Source of the DNA: Paratrimastix pyriformis
Taxonomy: Eukaryota; Preaxostyla; Paratrimastigidae
DNA: 64,000 bases
NCBI GenBank assembly: GCA_027972325.1
Contig: JAPMOS010000164.1
Coordinates: forward strand, 1-64,000
Direction: 5' to 3'
This document shows positions 9,845 through 18,890 of the stretch, piece after piece. Position 1 is the first letter of the stretch; each line of letters opens with the position of its first letter. The notes under the pieces are model-generated. The model was not told where the DNA came from, ran no database searches, and saw only the letters and a program-made list of their open reading frames with translations. A program made the position numbers and the translations under genes.

Positions 9845-10655
9845 AGTGAGGGGGGGGCTGGGGGTTCTGGAAGCGGAAGTGGGTGGGCGCGGGAGCCGGG
9901 AGGCGGGGCCGGGAGGGCGGGAGCCGGGAGGGCGGAGCCGGGCGGGAGGGAGCCGGGGCGCGGGAGGAGCCGGGGCGCGGGAGGGAGCCGGGGCGCGGGA
10001 GGAGCCGGGGCGCGGGAGCCGGGGCGCGGCAGCCGGGGCGCGGGAGCCGGGAGCCGGGGCCGGGGCCGGGGCCGGGAGCGCGGGAGCCGGGAGCCGGGAG
10101 CCGGGAGCCGGGAGCCGGGAGCCGGGGCCGGGGCCGGGGGCCGGGGCCGGGGCCGGGGGCCGGGGCCGGGGGCTGGGGCCGGGGCGCGGAGCGCGGGAGC
10201 CGGGGCCGGGGGCGCGGGAGCCGGGAGGGCGGGAGCCGGGAGGGCGGGAGCCGGGAGGCGGGAGCCGGGAGGGCGGGAGCCGGAGGGCGGGAGCCGGGAG
10301 GGCGGGAGCCGGGAGGGCGGGAGCCGGGGCTGGGGGCGCGGAGCCGGGGCGCGGGAGCCGGAGGGGAGCCGGGAGGCTGGAGCCGGGAGCCGGGAGCCGG
10401 GGCCGGGGAGCGGGGGCCGGGGCCGGGGGCCGGGGCCGGGGGCCGGGGGCCGGGGCCGGGGCGCGGGAGCCGGGGCGCGGGAGCCGGGGCGCGGGAGCCG
10501 GGGCGCGGAGCCGGGAGCGCGGGAGCCGGGGCGCGGGAGCCGGGAGCGCGGGAGCCGGGAGCGCGGGAGCCGGGAGCGCGGGAGCCGGGGGCGCGGGAGG
10601 GAGCTAAGCGGAGGAGCCGGGGCCGGGGGCGCGGGAGGGAGCCGGGGCCGGGGCG
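9845..10655. repeat. GC-rich minisatellite (GGGAGCCGGGAGCGC-type units)
   Basis: About 800 bases of irregular units built from GGGAGCC and GGGGCGCG blocks, nearly free of T. The very long Gly/Arg/Pro open frames on both strands are artefacts of it. The same units reappear at 12214-12300 on the other side of the LINE fragment A2a. Confidence 0.95.
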
Positions 10656-12213
10656 CGTGACGAGAACAAGGGAACAGATGGTCCGTTTGGTGAATACGGT
10701 AAGGCGGAAAGTGGAAGAGGCTGGTATGGAGCTGTCGTGGAGCAAGTGTGACTACCTGTGGCGGGGTGAAGGGGAAGACGGACTTGGATCTGGGAGAGGG
10801 TCGGAAGATCAGAGTGCAGCAAAAGGGTGGAGCAATTCGGTATCTTGGGATATGGATAGATGAGGAGATGAACATGAAGGTCAACACGGAGAAGGTGATC
10901 CAGAAAATGTGTGGGCGACTGCACAGGCTCATGGACAAGAAGGTCCCTCCGAGGTTGATGGTGCAAATGATTAATGAGTGTGTCTCGACTTGCCTACAAT
11001 ACACGGCGAGGCAGTGCCCAATGCCGACAAGGGACTTGGAAACACTGAAGCAGAGATATGCGAGGGTGTTCAGGGAAATCGGAGGTCGTATTGGGAAATG
11101 CGACCCGGCAGAGGTGCTGTTCTTTCCGGAGGAGGAAGGGGGTATGGGGCTGAAGGACCCGATTGATGTCCATGATATGATGGTGATGACACAAATTCTG
11201 GGGAGGATGGCGGACGAGCAGGGGTGTGGAGTGGTGCTGAGGGAGGAGATCGCGCTGCTGCAGAAATTGTGGACGACGCGTGAGCCGCTGTTGGATGATG
11301 CAGGGAAGTGGGTGAAGATGCACGGGCAGGAGAAGATGCCGGGGGTGGTGATTGGGGCGTTGCAGGTGATGCACAGGAGAGACATGGCGATCCTGAGGGA
11401 CGGTGAGAAACTGAAGGAGGAAGTGAAGTACGGCATGCCGACGACACTGGAAGAGATGGCGGAGCCCTGCAAGATAACAAAGAAGCACAGACAGACCCTC
11501 ATGAAAAGGAAGATTCGGAGTGTGGCGGACCTCATCATAGGGGGAAGATTTCATTGGAAAGGGGTGATGCCGCAGTATGTGGAGACGATCAAAAAGCGGG
11601 TGTGTCTGTATGGTAACAGGGTGAGTCCGGACTATCTGATAGAATCGAAGGCGGAGGGGCTGCTGCGGAGGGGGCAGCGGATTGTGAAGGAGCATCGTGG
11701 AGAGATACGACTGGTCTGGGTTAAGGGACATCAGGAAACTAGTGCGTCGCTGGATGCGGAGGGGAACAGATTGGCAGACAAGATTGCGGGACGGAGCTTA
11801 AAGATGGAGCCGAGCGTGGCGCCCGAAGAGAAAGGATGGGGATTCAAGCTGGTGCGGAGAAGTGACGGGAAGGAAGTGGAGACAGACTTCAGAGAGGTGA
11901 TGAAGGAATGGGGGAGGAAAAGTCGCATGTGGAGGGCGGCTCGTAAAAAGAAAAACGAGATTGTGTTAATTAACGCAGAGAGTCGCAACGGAGGGATCAA
12001 CGTGCAAACGATGAGGTGCGAGATGTCCGGGAAGCTGGCGATGATGGCAATCCTGCAGCGGTATATCACGGCCAACATCCGGTTCTACATCAACGGGGAG
12101 TTGGATGGGAAGTGTTGGTGTGGGGCGAGGACCACATGAACCACTTGGTGTTTGAATGCCCAGGGATGGCGGGATGTGCGGGAGAGAGATGGAATGGGGC
12201 GGACGCTGTGAAG
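10656..12213 (+). mobile_element. LINE family A fragment A2a (RT C-terminal half to zinc knuckle)
   Basis: Starts abruptly in the sequence that in A2b follows the RT catalytic box (20276) and runs to just past the zinc knuckle. Over roughly the first 1.2 kb it differs from A2b at only about three places: a 2-base gap near 10760, GAC versus GCC near 11777, and C versus T near 11820. The 463-aa open frame from 10748 to 12139 has IRYLGIWIDEEMNMKVN and the end of the RNase H domain (VWVKGHQ, then GNRLADKIAG, keeping the Asp that is Ala in A2b). The zinc pattern CWCG...H...C follows near 12110-12160. Both ends join the same minisatellite, so the fragment looks captured within it. Confidence 0.9.
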
Positions 12214-12300
12214 CTCGCGGGAGCCGGGAGGGCGGGGGCCGGGGGCGCGGGAGCCGGGAGCGCGGGAGCGGAGCCGGGGGCGGAGCCGGGGCGGGACGTG
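12214..12300. repeat. GC-rich minisatellite, right flank of A2a
   Basis: Units of GGGAGCCGGGAGGGC and GGGGGCGCGGGAGCC as at 9845-10655, resuming directly after the A2a sequence GACGCTGTGAAGCTC. Confidence 0.85.
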
Positions 12301-13562
12301 ACGGAGATGTGATGAGGGCGCGGCCTGGAACGAATGCCGGCCGGCCGTGGCGGCGGCGAAGTCTGGGGCGGGAGCAAGGAGCCAGGGTGGGCAAGAGAAA
12401 TAGCTTGGTGGTGGCACCACCAGCATTATAAATATCATCTTGCTAGTGGTCGTGGTCCGCAGTAGCAGGTTCAATCATATGCAAGGCAGGCAAGCCAACC
12501 AACATCACCACCGCGCGGCCGCTGTCTGAGTTGTGTGCCGAATGCAAATGCACTGAGCTAGAATGGACGGTTTCTGAAGAAATGTGCAGACCAACTTCCC
12601 TGTTGTAGTTCTCTCTCTCGTGCCATTTTAAGAGAGAGCCGCAAAGAAATCGCACACAAGCGGCGCCAAAAAGGAAAACGGGTTGGCCAGGGAGTGAGAG
12701 GCGCCTCCGGAAGATCAACCGCCTGCAGGTTTGTTCGAACTTCTGGATCTCAGCGTCGACTGAGGTTTTTTTATCAGCAAATGATTTCTGATTTATTTTC
12801 TGCTTGAAGACCTCGGGTGCCGCAAGTGACCGTCTCAAGTTTTGGTCTCGGTGTTTGGTGACCGCAAAGGGACCCCCCCCTGTCCGCCGAGGTGTGACCG
12901 CCGCGCGACAGCGGAACATGGGCCGACGACCGGGTTTGCGGGCCCCGAGGCCCACTCGGGGCTACCCGAGGGGTGGGCGGGTGGGTCCCGGCCCGGGGGA
13001 AGGCAGGACGGTGACCCGGGAAAGCCAGGTCGGAGCCCCCTCCCGACAAGATGTCCCCGGTGTCCGGTCATCCCGGGGGGTTTGGGGGCGGGACAACACC
13101 CCACCGGGTGGGCCTCGTGGGCCCCCAGCATGCCCACCGGGTGGGCCCCGTCCAGGGTGGCAGGGGCGGGGCGGAGAAAGGGCGGCTCCGCGGGCCCCGG
13201 GTGGGGTGGGGCATGTCCAAGGCTGGGCTTGCCACGCGGGAACACCCGATCAGCGGACTCACCCCATGATAATATCCATCGCACGGGGGGTTGTCGCGCC
13301 CAAGGGCGAACGGGAGGACAGGCGGACAGTGGGCCGGGGAATGGAGCCTGCCGGCGGGGACAACCCAGCGAGGGGACGGGGAGCAAACCGCGCCAAAAGG
13401 GGATGTCATCCGCTCTATTCAACAGCACCACAAGCTCGAAACACACCAGGGCAACGAATCTGGGCCCGAATCCAGGGCAATGAACGCTCTGGTCCCCCAG
13501 TCCCACCGACCTGGAAAGTGTTTGAATTTGGGATCTTCGCCTTTTCTATTGGCCAATTGACG
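12301..13562. other. Unassigned GC-rich stretch, probably partly the A2b leader
   Basis: No gene recognised. From about 12840 it is very G/C-rich with imperfect repeats of CCACCGGGTGGGCC (13095-13160) that can fold back on themselves. Open frames on both strands lack motifs and look compositional. It lies directly 5' of the first A2b ORF and may be its 5' UTR, but no element boundary can be drawn. Confidence 0.35.
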
Positions 13563-14081
13563 ATGTCTTCTGAAACTCATTCTGTTGAAGATGCTGGTGC
13601 GGTTCCTCTGACGCTGGAAAGTGTTGAGGCTGAAGCCAATCGCCAAAGAATGGAGGCGGCTGGTAAAAAAAGAGTGGCCGAAAAGAGCCAGGCCGAGGAG
13701 CAGGGTGAAAAGAAGGAAAAAGTTATGGTCTGTGGTAATTGGATAGTGGCTTTCCTACCGAAAGTCCGCCTATCAAGGATGTTTGTTGGGCTCATCTTGG
13801 GTCTTTGTTTGTCAATTGCCTTCTGTGAATTACAGGCTGAGACAATGAGATTCGCTATTAAATTTGAGCCAAGTGCTGTGCAATTTAGCTGGTACGAACT
13901 TGAATGCCAGCTTCGTGAGATCCTTGGCGAGGCCCGTGTTCAACAAGGCCTGGAAGAAGGAACTTTTGGCGTGACGTGTCTGAGACCCGATGCCGCGGAG
14001 ATTCTTGGAGCTTTTGCAAGTCGGAATCAGGCCGTCCTGACTGATCTGGGAAGTGAATGTGAGCGGCCGGCCCAGCTGTGA
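13563..14081 (+). CDS. A2b ORF1, N-terminal part
   Basis: Starts at the first ATG after the GC-rich leader (MSSETHSVEDAGAVPLTL). It contains a charged helix (EANRQRMEAAGKKRVAEKSQ) and then a hydrophobic stretch (MFVGLILGLCLSIAFC, residues ~80-95) that could span a membrane. The rest (WYELECQLREILGEARVQQG) is globular and unrecognised. The frame ends just before the RRM-like part, so a frame change or an ORF break separates them. Confidence 0.45.
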   Translation: MSSETHSVEDAGAVPLTLESVEAEANRQRMEAAGKKRVAEKSQAEEQGEKKEKVMVCGNWIVAFLPKVRLSRMFVGLILGLCLSIAFCELQAETMRFAIKFEPSAVQFSWYELECQLREILGEARVQQGLEEGTFGVTCLRPDAAEILGAFASRNQAVLTDLGSECERPAQL

Positions 14082-14089
14082 CCTTTGTT

Positions 14090-14627
14090 ACAATGAGGGC
14101 TCATCTGGGTGGTTTGCCCCTGGAAGCTAAAGAAGAGGAGGTTCGCCAATGGTTGCGTGAAGCGAACCCGAGTGCGCAGTGTCTGTTCGCAATCGCTGAC
14201 TTATTGATCGCCACCCCCGGTAGTTTGGGTCAAGCCTGCTCGCCAGCCGGGTGCATGGCGTGTGTCTGTGACATGCTCGATGGGACAGCCCCACATCCCG
14301 GAGATCTTCCGGGGCAAGCGCATAGTACAGATCGCTCCGGGGGAGGATCGGCCTCTCCGGGCGGACCATCGTTTGGCCTTTATTCGTGCGGCCGGTGTCG
14401 AGTGGCCGCAGCAGATGCAGGAGTACCTCAAGAACCACCACATTGTGGTAGAGGTCTCCGATATTTGGAGATCAGAAGTGGCGTGGTCAAGTGGGCGGTG
14501 GGACGGGACGTTTTGTGTCATGGCAACCCCGGAGCAGAGGGAGGCCATCGACGCTTTGAAGCGGGAGTTGCGTCCGCGTGTGGTGAAGGTGTCGGTGGGG
14601 GTGAATGCGGGGAAGAAGTTCAAGTAA
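14090..14627 (+). CDS. A2b RRM-like RNA-binding part of ORF1
   Basis: An RRM-like module split over two frames: AHLGGLPLEAKEEEVRQWLR (strand and helix 1, 14100-14160), then after a shift IVQIAPGEDRPLRADHRLAF, and WDGTFCVMATPEQREAIDAL with a basic end RPRVVKVSVG (to 14627). The layout parallels A1 ORF1 (strand, helix, ... strand FCVMAT/VRVTVTT, helix). Expected to bind element RNA in the RNP. The assignment is structural by eye; sequence similarity is low. Confidence 0.5.
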
Positions 14628-14797
14628 AGGTTGGGGGGCTGTGTTTCTCTTCCACCCTCTTACGCTCTTGCTCCTGGGACATGCGTGTGGAAAGAAACAG
14701 CCTTCTATTGGAATGGCGTGGGGAGGAGAGTGGTTGGCGGGGGGGAGCAATCGAATGAAGGAAAAGAAGGTGGAGTGGGGTAAAACTGGAGAAGGTA

Positions 14798-15874
14798 GTG
14801 CAAAGACAGGAAGTGATATGTGTATGGTGCTTTTGGATGCAGACGGTGGTCGAAGAGAATTGGGTCCACGGTAGGGTAAATGGAATTGGCCTTGTTGATC
14901 AAAAAGAGAGGGGCGAGAAGCGTGGTCGTCTGGGTTGGATAAAGACTGGTAATGAGAACTGGGAATGCTGGTACGGAGAAGGGAAGACCTCTGGAAGGGG
15001 CGAAGGGGCCGGTGGTGGACGGGAGAGAGATGGGATCAGGAGGGTTGGCGGGGTTGGGATGGCTGTTTTCTCCCGCGTTTTCTGGTGGGCTGAGCGCCCT
15101 ACTTTCCAACTGTGGTTGGATGGTGTGCCGGCTTGGTGTGGCTGCATTGGGCGGCTGCCCTCAGGTTGGTGTGGTATGTCTAGCCGATGTCTCGTTGGTC
15201 TGTGGATGGAGGAAGATGGATGGAGAGTTTCTAATCATGCTTTGATCATAGTCTCCCGGCTGGACAGAGTGCTTTGCCTCGGAGGTGGGCCCTGTCTGGT
15301 GTCGGAAATAACTACCGGTTTGTTGGTTGTTGGGACGTCTGGCAGCGGCTCATCCTTAGAATTTCAGATATCTGGCCCCCTGAGATGCCTGTCTGACCGT
15401 CTGGTCAGATGGAAGATCCTTCTCTGGGATGTTGCTGATGCGGCACGTTCTTTGGGAGAGAGTCTGTCTTTCCGGTATTCTTTTTCGTCATCTTCAGAAA
15501 CTTTTAGGAATGTGGCCGCTGATCTTGGTAGGGCTGGTCAAGGGCAGTCTGGTTATTGTTTTGAGCTTTCCTGGAATGGGGTTGGTCTGTGTGTACCTTT
15601 TTTTTCAGTCATCCAATTCCAATACTGGACTGAGCAGATGGGAGCTCCAATGCCTGCATCTGCACAAAACCTCCGAATGAATGGGCAACTTTGGACGACG
15701 TCTGAAGGTCTGTGTAAGTATTCATTTATTACAGTTTACTCATTTTCTGAGATCGATGATCTCGGTAGGACTGGTGGTGACGCTAGGGCCGGTCAAGGGG
15801 TCAACGGTCAAACCAGGACCCCCTTAACACCCGCAGCGGTTCCTGCGGGTGCTGGAGAGGAGGGAGATCGATGA
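14798..15874 (+). CDS. Unrecognised 358-aa open frame in A2b
   Basis: A long open frame, Trp/Gly-rich in the first half and Ser-rich later (DAARSLGESLSFRYSFSSSS). It ends just after the first copy of the 117-bp duplication at 15750. No motif or signal peptide is recognised. Its absence from A1 suggests an inserted or fast-evolving segment of A2b. It may not be coding. Confidence 0.25.
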   Translation: MQRQEVICVWCFWMQTVVEENWVHGRVNGIGLVDQKERGEKRGRLGWIKTGNENWECWYGEGKTSGRGEGAGGGRERDGIRRVGGVGMAVFSRVFWWAERPTFQLWLDGVPAWCGCIGRLPSGWCGMSSRCLVGLWMEEDGWRVSNHALIIVSRLDRVLCLGGGPCLVSEITTGLLVVGTSGSGSSLEFQISGPLRCLSDRLVRWKILLWDVADAARSLGESLSFRYSFSSSSETFRNVAADLGRAGQGQSGYCFELSWNGVGLCVPFFSVIQFQYWTEQMGAPMPASAQNLRMNGQLWTTSEGLCKYSFITVYSFSEIDDLGRTGGDARAGQGVNGQTRTPLTPAAVPAGAGEEGDR

Positions 15875-15981
15875 TCTCGGTAGGACTGGTGGTGACGCTA
15901 GGGCCGGTCAAGGGGTCAACGGTCAAACCAGGACCCCCTTAACACCCGCAGCGGTTCCTGCGGGTGCTGGAGAGGAGGGGG
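15750..15981 (+). repeat. Direct duplication, unit about 115 bp
   Basis: The stretch starting GATCGATGATCTCGGTAGG and ending TGCTGGAGAGGAGG occurs twice in tandem, at about 15750-15866 and 15867-15981, with practically no difference. The second copy provides the start of the 719-aa ORF, so the duplication changes which ORF the segment belongs to. Near identity means it is recent or an assembly artefact. Confidence 0.85.
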
Positions 15982-18008
15982 CCGCTGTGCTACGTCGGCG
16001 GGATGCCCTAGGGATCGTTACCCCTGGGGTGGCCAGAGAGAGGGTCGAGGACAACCTGGCTAAAATGTGGCAGGCAAACCTCACCGAGTGGTACGAGGAA
16101 AACCCCGATGGGGACAACCTCAAGAAGGAGGAAAACCCCGCCGTAGGGGACAACCTCAAGAAGGAGGAAAACCCCGCCGTCGGGGACAACCTCAAGAAGG
16201 AGGAAAACCCCGCCGTCGGGGACAACCTCAAGGGGCAGCGCTGGGCGACATCGGCTGGGTGGGGTATGGACACGATGGAGGAAAACCCCAAGAAGGGGGA
16301 CAACCTCAAGAAGGAGGAAAACCCCGGCGTCGGGGACAACCTCAAGGGGCATCGCTGGGCGCCATCGGCTGGGTGGGGGACGGACACGGAGGAGGAAAAC
16401 CCCAAGGGGGACAACCTCAAGAAGGAGGAAAACCCCGCTGAAGGGGACAACCTCTTGAGGGAAGGAGCAGAGGAGAACCCCGACTTTGGGGAAAACCTCG
16501 ACGGTGGGATGGAGGATCATGCCGGGGATGTGAATGCGGCACAGGCTGGCGACATAGGGGGCATACTACTTTGGATCAGGTGGATGGGGCTGGCTTCCTT
16601 TTTGCTTACGGTCTGTGCGAATGTTTTCCTTGTTGCCGTTTGTCTTGTAGACTCCTCTGATTTTTGGCAGTGCTCTTGGGACAGGGAGGTTTGGAAAGGG
16701 AGACAGGCTCAGATATCATGGATGCAAGTGATAATATACGCTTGGGGGGACTTGGAAGGTCTAGCATGCCAGGCCAATTGGAAATTTATCGTTGACCGAT
16801 TAATGAGATGGGTGGGGATGAAGGACGGGCGGAAAAGGGGTGGGCTGACATTGACTTGGCTGTTTTTGAAAAGCAGGTTGGGTTGGTTGAGTTTTATTGT
16901 AATGACGATGATCTGCGAAAAGATTGGGGGCGGTGGGGAGCAGGATTGCTTTGGAGGTGGAAATGGAGTGGGGGAGGGTGATGGAGAGCTGGAGGATGGT
17001 AATGGGGGCGGAATGTATAGAGGAATAGTTAATGTCACTGGCCACCGGTGCTGGATCAGCACGGCCCTCCAGGTGGTTGAGGCGGCTGGGGGGGTGGGGG
17101 AGTTGTACGAGATATTGCGGGGAGGTCATGGGACCCCGGAGTGGGAAGATGGGGTGTGGAGGGAGGGAACCAGGGGTTTGGACGAAGGGCAGGATGGGGA
17201 AGCGGAGGAGGCCCTCGTTGAATTGTTGCGGAGGTCTGGGATAGCGGCAAAGGTAACTGTGGAAGTAGAGGACACATGTCAGGAGTGTGAGCTTATGAGC
17301 AGCGGAACGGAGAGAGAGAGAAGCGATCTAACGGTGAGATTGGAGCGGGATTTCGAGAAAATGAGTGACGCTGTGGGAAGGGTGATCCTTTCAAATCAGA
17401 GGATACGGAAAAGGTGCCCTGGGTGTGGGGTGGATCGTTGGCATGCGAGGGAGGAGCGGGTGGTGGGAACAGAGGGTGTTATGGTCGTCCAAGTGACGCG
17501 GGGTAGGGAAGGGATGGTTGATAAGAGGCAATGGAGGGTCCAGCCGGATGTGGTGGAAGTGGGCGGTAAGGTGTACCACATGGTAGCGGTGGCGGAGTTT
17601 TGTGGGAGAAGGGGGGGTGGGCGACACTGGGTGGCGGTCAAAAAGATTGGAGACCAATGGTGGAGGTTTAATGACAGCAGGGTCGGAGAAGTTGGGGAAG
17701 AGGAAGCAGGTCATGGAGATGTGTTCCTATATGTGGAGGGGCAGGAAAAGGCTTCGAAGATGAGGAAGTCGGCCCTGGGTCCGGCGTTCGGAGGTGTGAA
17801 GATGCAGATGGGAGGTGGGAAGGCTGGGGCGGGGATGGGCCGGGGCGGAGCAGTGCATGGGTGTGGGTGTGGGAAGCCTATCTGCAGTGGGGATAGTTAC
17901 CCGGAAGTCAGGGTGCCTGCGGGGAGGGAAGGGAGTGAAGGCGCGGAGAAGGAAGGGAAAGGGATGCGCAGAGGAAGAAGAGGCAAAAGCGAAAATGCTG
18001 GATATTGA
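15849..18008 (+). CDS. A2b 719-aa ORF: repeat domain, hydrophobic segment, USP-like peptidase
   Basis: The N-terminus (residues ~80-210) is a repeat of the 12-residue unit EENPAVGDNLKK. It is followed by a hydrophobic stretch (MGLASFLLTVCANVFLVAVC, ~240-260). The C-terminal half is a USP (peptidase C19)-like domain: Cys box GIVNVTGHRCWISTALQ near 17020-17070, CQECE near 17278, CPGCG near 17417, His box KVYHMVAVAEFCGR then GRHWVAVKK near 17565-17645, and WWRFNDSRVGEV near 17660-17690. The last of these matches the USP W-x-x-F-D/N-D-x-x-V strand carrying the third catalytic residue. This is the most complete USP-like copy in the window and looks potentially active. It ends 115 bases before the APE domain. 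Role is inferred: deubiquitination to protect element proteins, or processing. Confidence 0.75.
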   Translation: MLERREIDDLGRTGGDARAGQGVNGQTRTPLTPAAVPAGAGEEGAAVLRRRDALGIVTPGVARERVEDNLAKMWQANLTEWYEENPDGDNLKKEENPAVGDNLKKEENPAVGDNLKKEENPAVGDNLKGQRWATSAGWGMDTMEENPKKGDNLKKEENPGVGDNLKGHRWAPSAGWGTDTEEENPKGDNLKKEENPAEGDNLLREGAEENPDFGENLDGGMEDHAGDVNAAQAGDIGGILLWIRWMGLASFLLTVCANVFLVAVCLVDSSDFWQCSWDREVWKGRQAQISWMQVIIYAWGDLEGLACQANWKFIVDRLMRWVGMKDGRKRGGLTLTWLFLKSRLGWLSFIVMTMICEKIGGGGEQDCFGGGNGVGEGDGELEDGNGGGMYRGIVNVTGHRCWISTALQVVEAAGGVGELYEILRGGHGTPEWEDGVWREGTRGLDEGQDGEAEEALVELLRRSGIAAKVTVEVEDTCQECELMSSGTERERSDLTVRLERDFEKMSDAVGRVILSNQRIRKRCPGCGVDRWHAREERVVGTEGVMVVQVTRGREGMVDKRQWRVQPDVVEVGGKVYHMVAVAEFCGRRGGGRHWVAVKKIGDQWWRFNDSRVGEVGEEEAGHGDVFLYVEGQEKASKMRKSALGPAFGGVKMQMGGGKAGAGMGRGGAVHGCGCGKPICSGDSYPEVRVPAGREGSEGAEKEGKGMRRGRRGKSENAGY
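16099..16460 (+). repeat. Coding minisatellite, 36-bp unit
   Basis: Repeats of a 36-bp unit around GGGACAACCTCAAGAAGGAGGAAAACCCC (read as N-L-K-K-E-E-N-P-A-V-G-D), about eight copies with two longer interruptions carrying a shared WATSAGWG/WAPSAGWG insert. The period is a multiple of three, so the frame stays open throughout, which argues that the repeat is translated. Confidence 0.85.
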
Positions 18009-18123
18009 GCGGGTGTATGATGAGAAGGCGGAGGCGGAAGAATTTTGTGGGGTGGAAAAGTGGTGCTGCGAAAAAAAGGAGGCTAACTTGAGGGCGGGGC
18101 TGCCGGGAAAGAGGAGGATCGGG

Positions 18124-18890
18124 TGAGGGTGGTCGGATGGAATGTGCGGGGCTGGGCTCGGAATGGAAAAGAAAAATGTAGAAGATTTGCTAAAGGTGGG
18201 TCGAACGGACATAGCGCTCTTGCAGGAGACGAAAGGAACGAGGGACAACAAGGAGTTTTGCAGGAAAATGGATGAAGGGGTGGTGCTGGAGGAGCTCTGT
18301 GGCGGAGGAGTCTGTTAAGAGGCACCCGAGAGGGGGTGATGATTGGGTATAGAAAAACATTGCAAGTGGCAGTGCGAAAGATTACGGAGGTGATTCCTGG
18401 TTATCTCATGTTTATGGACTGGACGGAGGGGAAGAATCAGATGAGACTCATCAACATGTATTTTCCTACTGGAGACGGAGAGGCGAACGTGAGGGTAAGG
18501 AGTGTGATCTTGGAGCGGTTGGAGGAGTGTGTGGCGGGGGCGTCGGATGGGAGAGGAGTCGTGGTGTACACAGATGCGAACGGATGGGCTAAGGAAGGAG
18601 GGGAGCAAGAGAAACTGGGATTGTATGATGTGGCGAAGATGGTTGGGAAGGCGGGGAGATAACTTTATCCGGAGCCGGAAGGGTGGGACGGTGGCGAAAG
18701 AGGAAGAGCATGAAGGGAAGGGAGGGCCCGGTTGGATTTGTGTCTGTCGACGCAGGGGACAATGGGGAGGGTGCTGGACAATTTGTTTGTTTGGCGGAAT
18801 GATGAGATTCAGTGGCAGGCGGTCACGGATCACCACATGATTGTAACGGATCTCCGAAACATGGCGCCTTCTGCGGTGAAAATGGCTCGG
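18124..18890 (+). CDS. A2b APE-type endonuclease domain
   Basis: LINE endonuclease with VVGWNVRGW (Asn motif), DIALLQETKGT (catalytic Glu), a middle strand LINMYFPTGDGE, VVVYTDANGW (Asp-x-Asn motif), LDLCLST and VTDHHMIV (terminal Asp-His). The pieces lie in three frames (18124-18320, 18336-18662, then the RT frame from 18732), so one- or two-base slips interrupt it. The last part is in frame with the RT, showing that endonuclease and RT belong to one polyprotein. Confidence 0.8.

Noticed and set aside
9824-11538. Gly/Arg/Pro- and Pro/Ala/Leu-rich open frames up to 587 codons on both strands
   Set aside because: Compositional artefacts of the GC minisatellite and antisense shadows of the RT fragment A2a.
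12804-13560. Extension of the A2b ORF1 frame upstream to 12804 as coding
   Set aside because: Composition is that of the GC-rich leader with repeats on both strands, no motif, and a better start lies at 13563.
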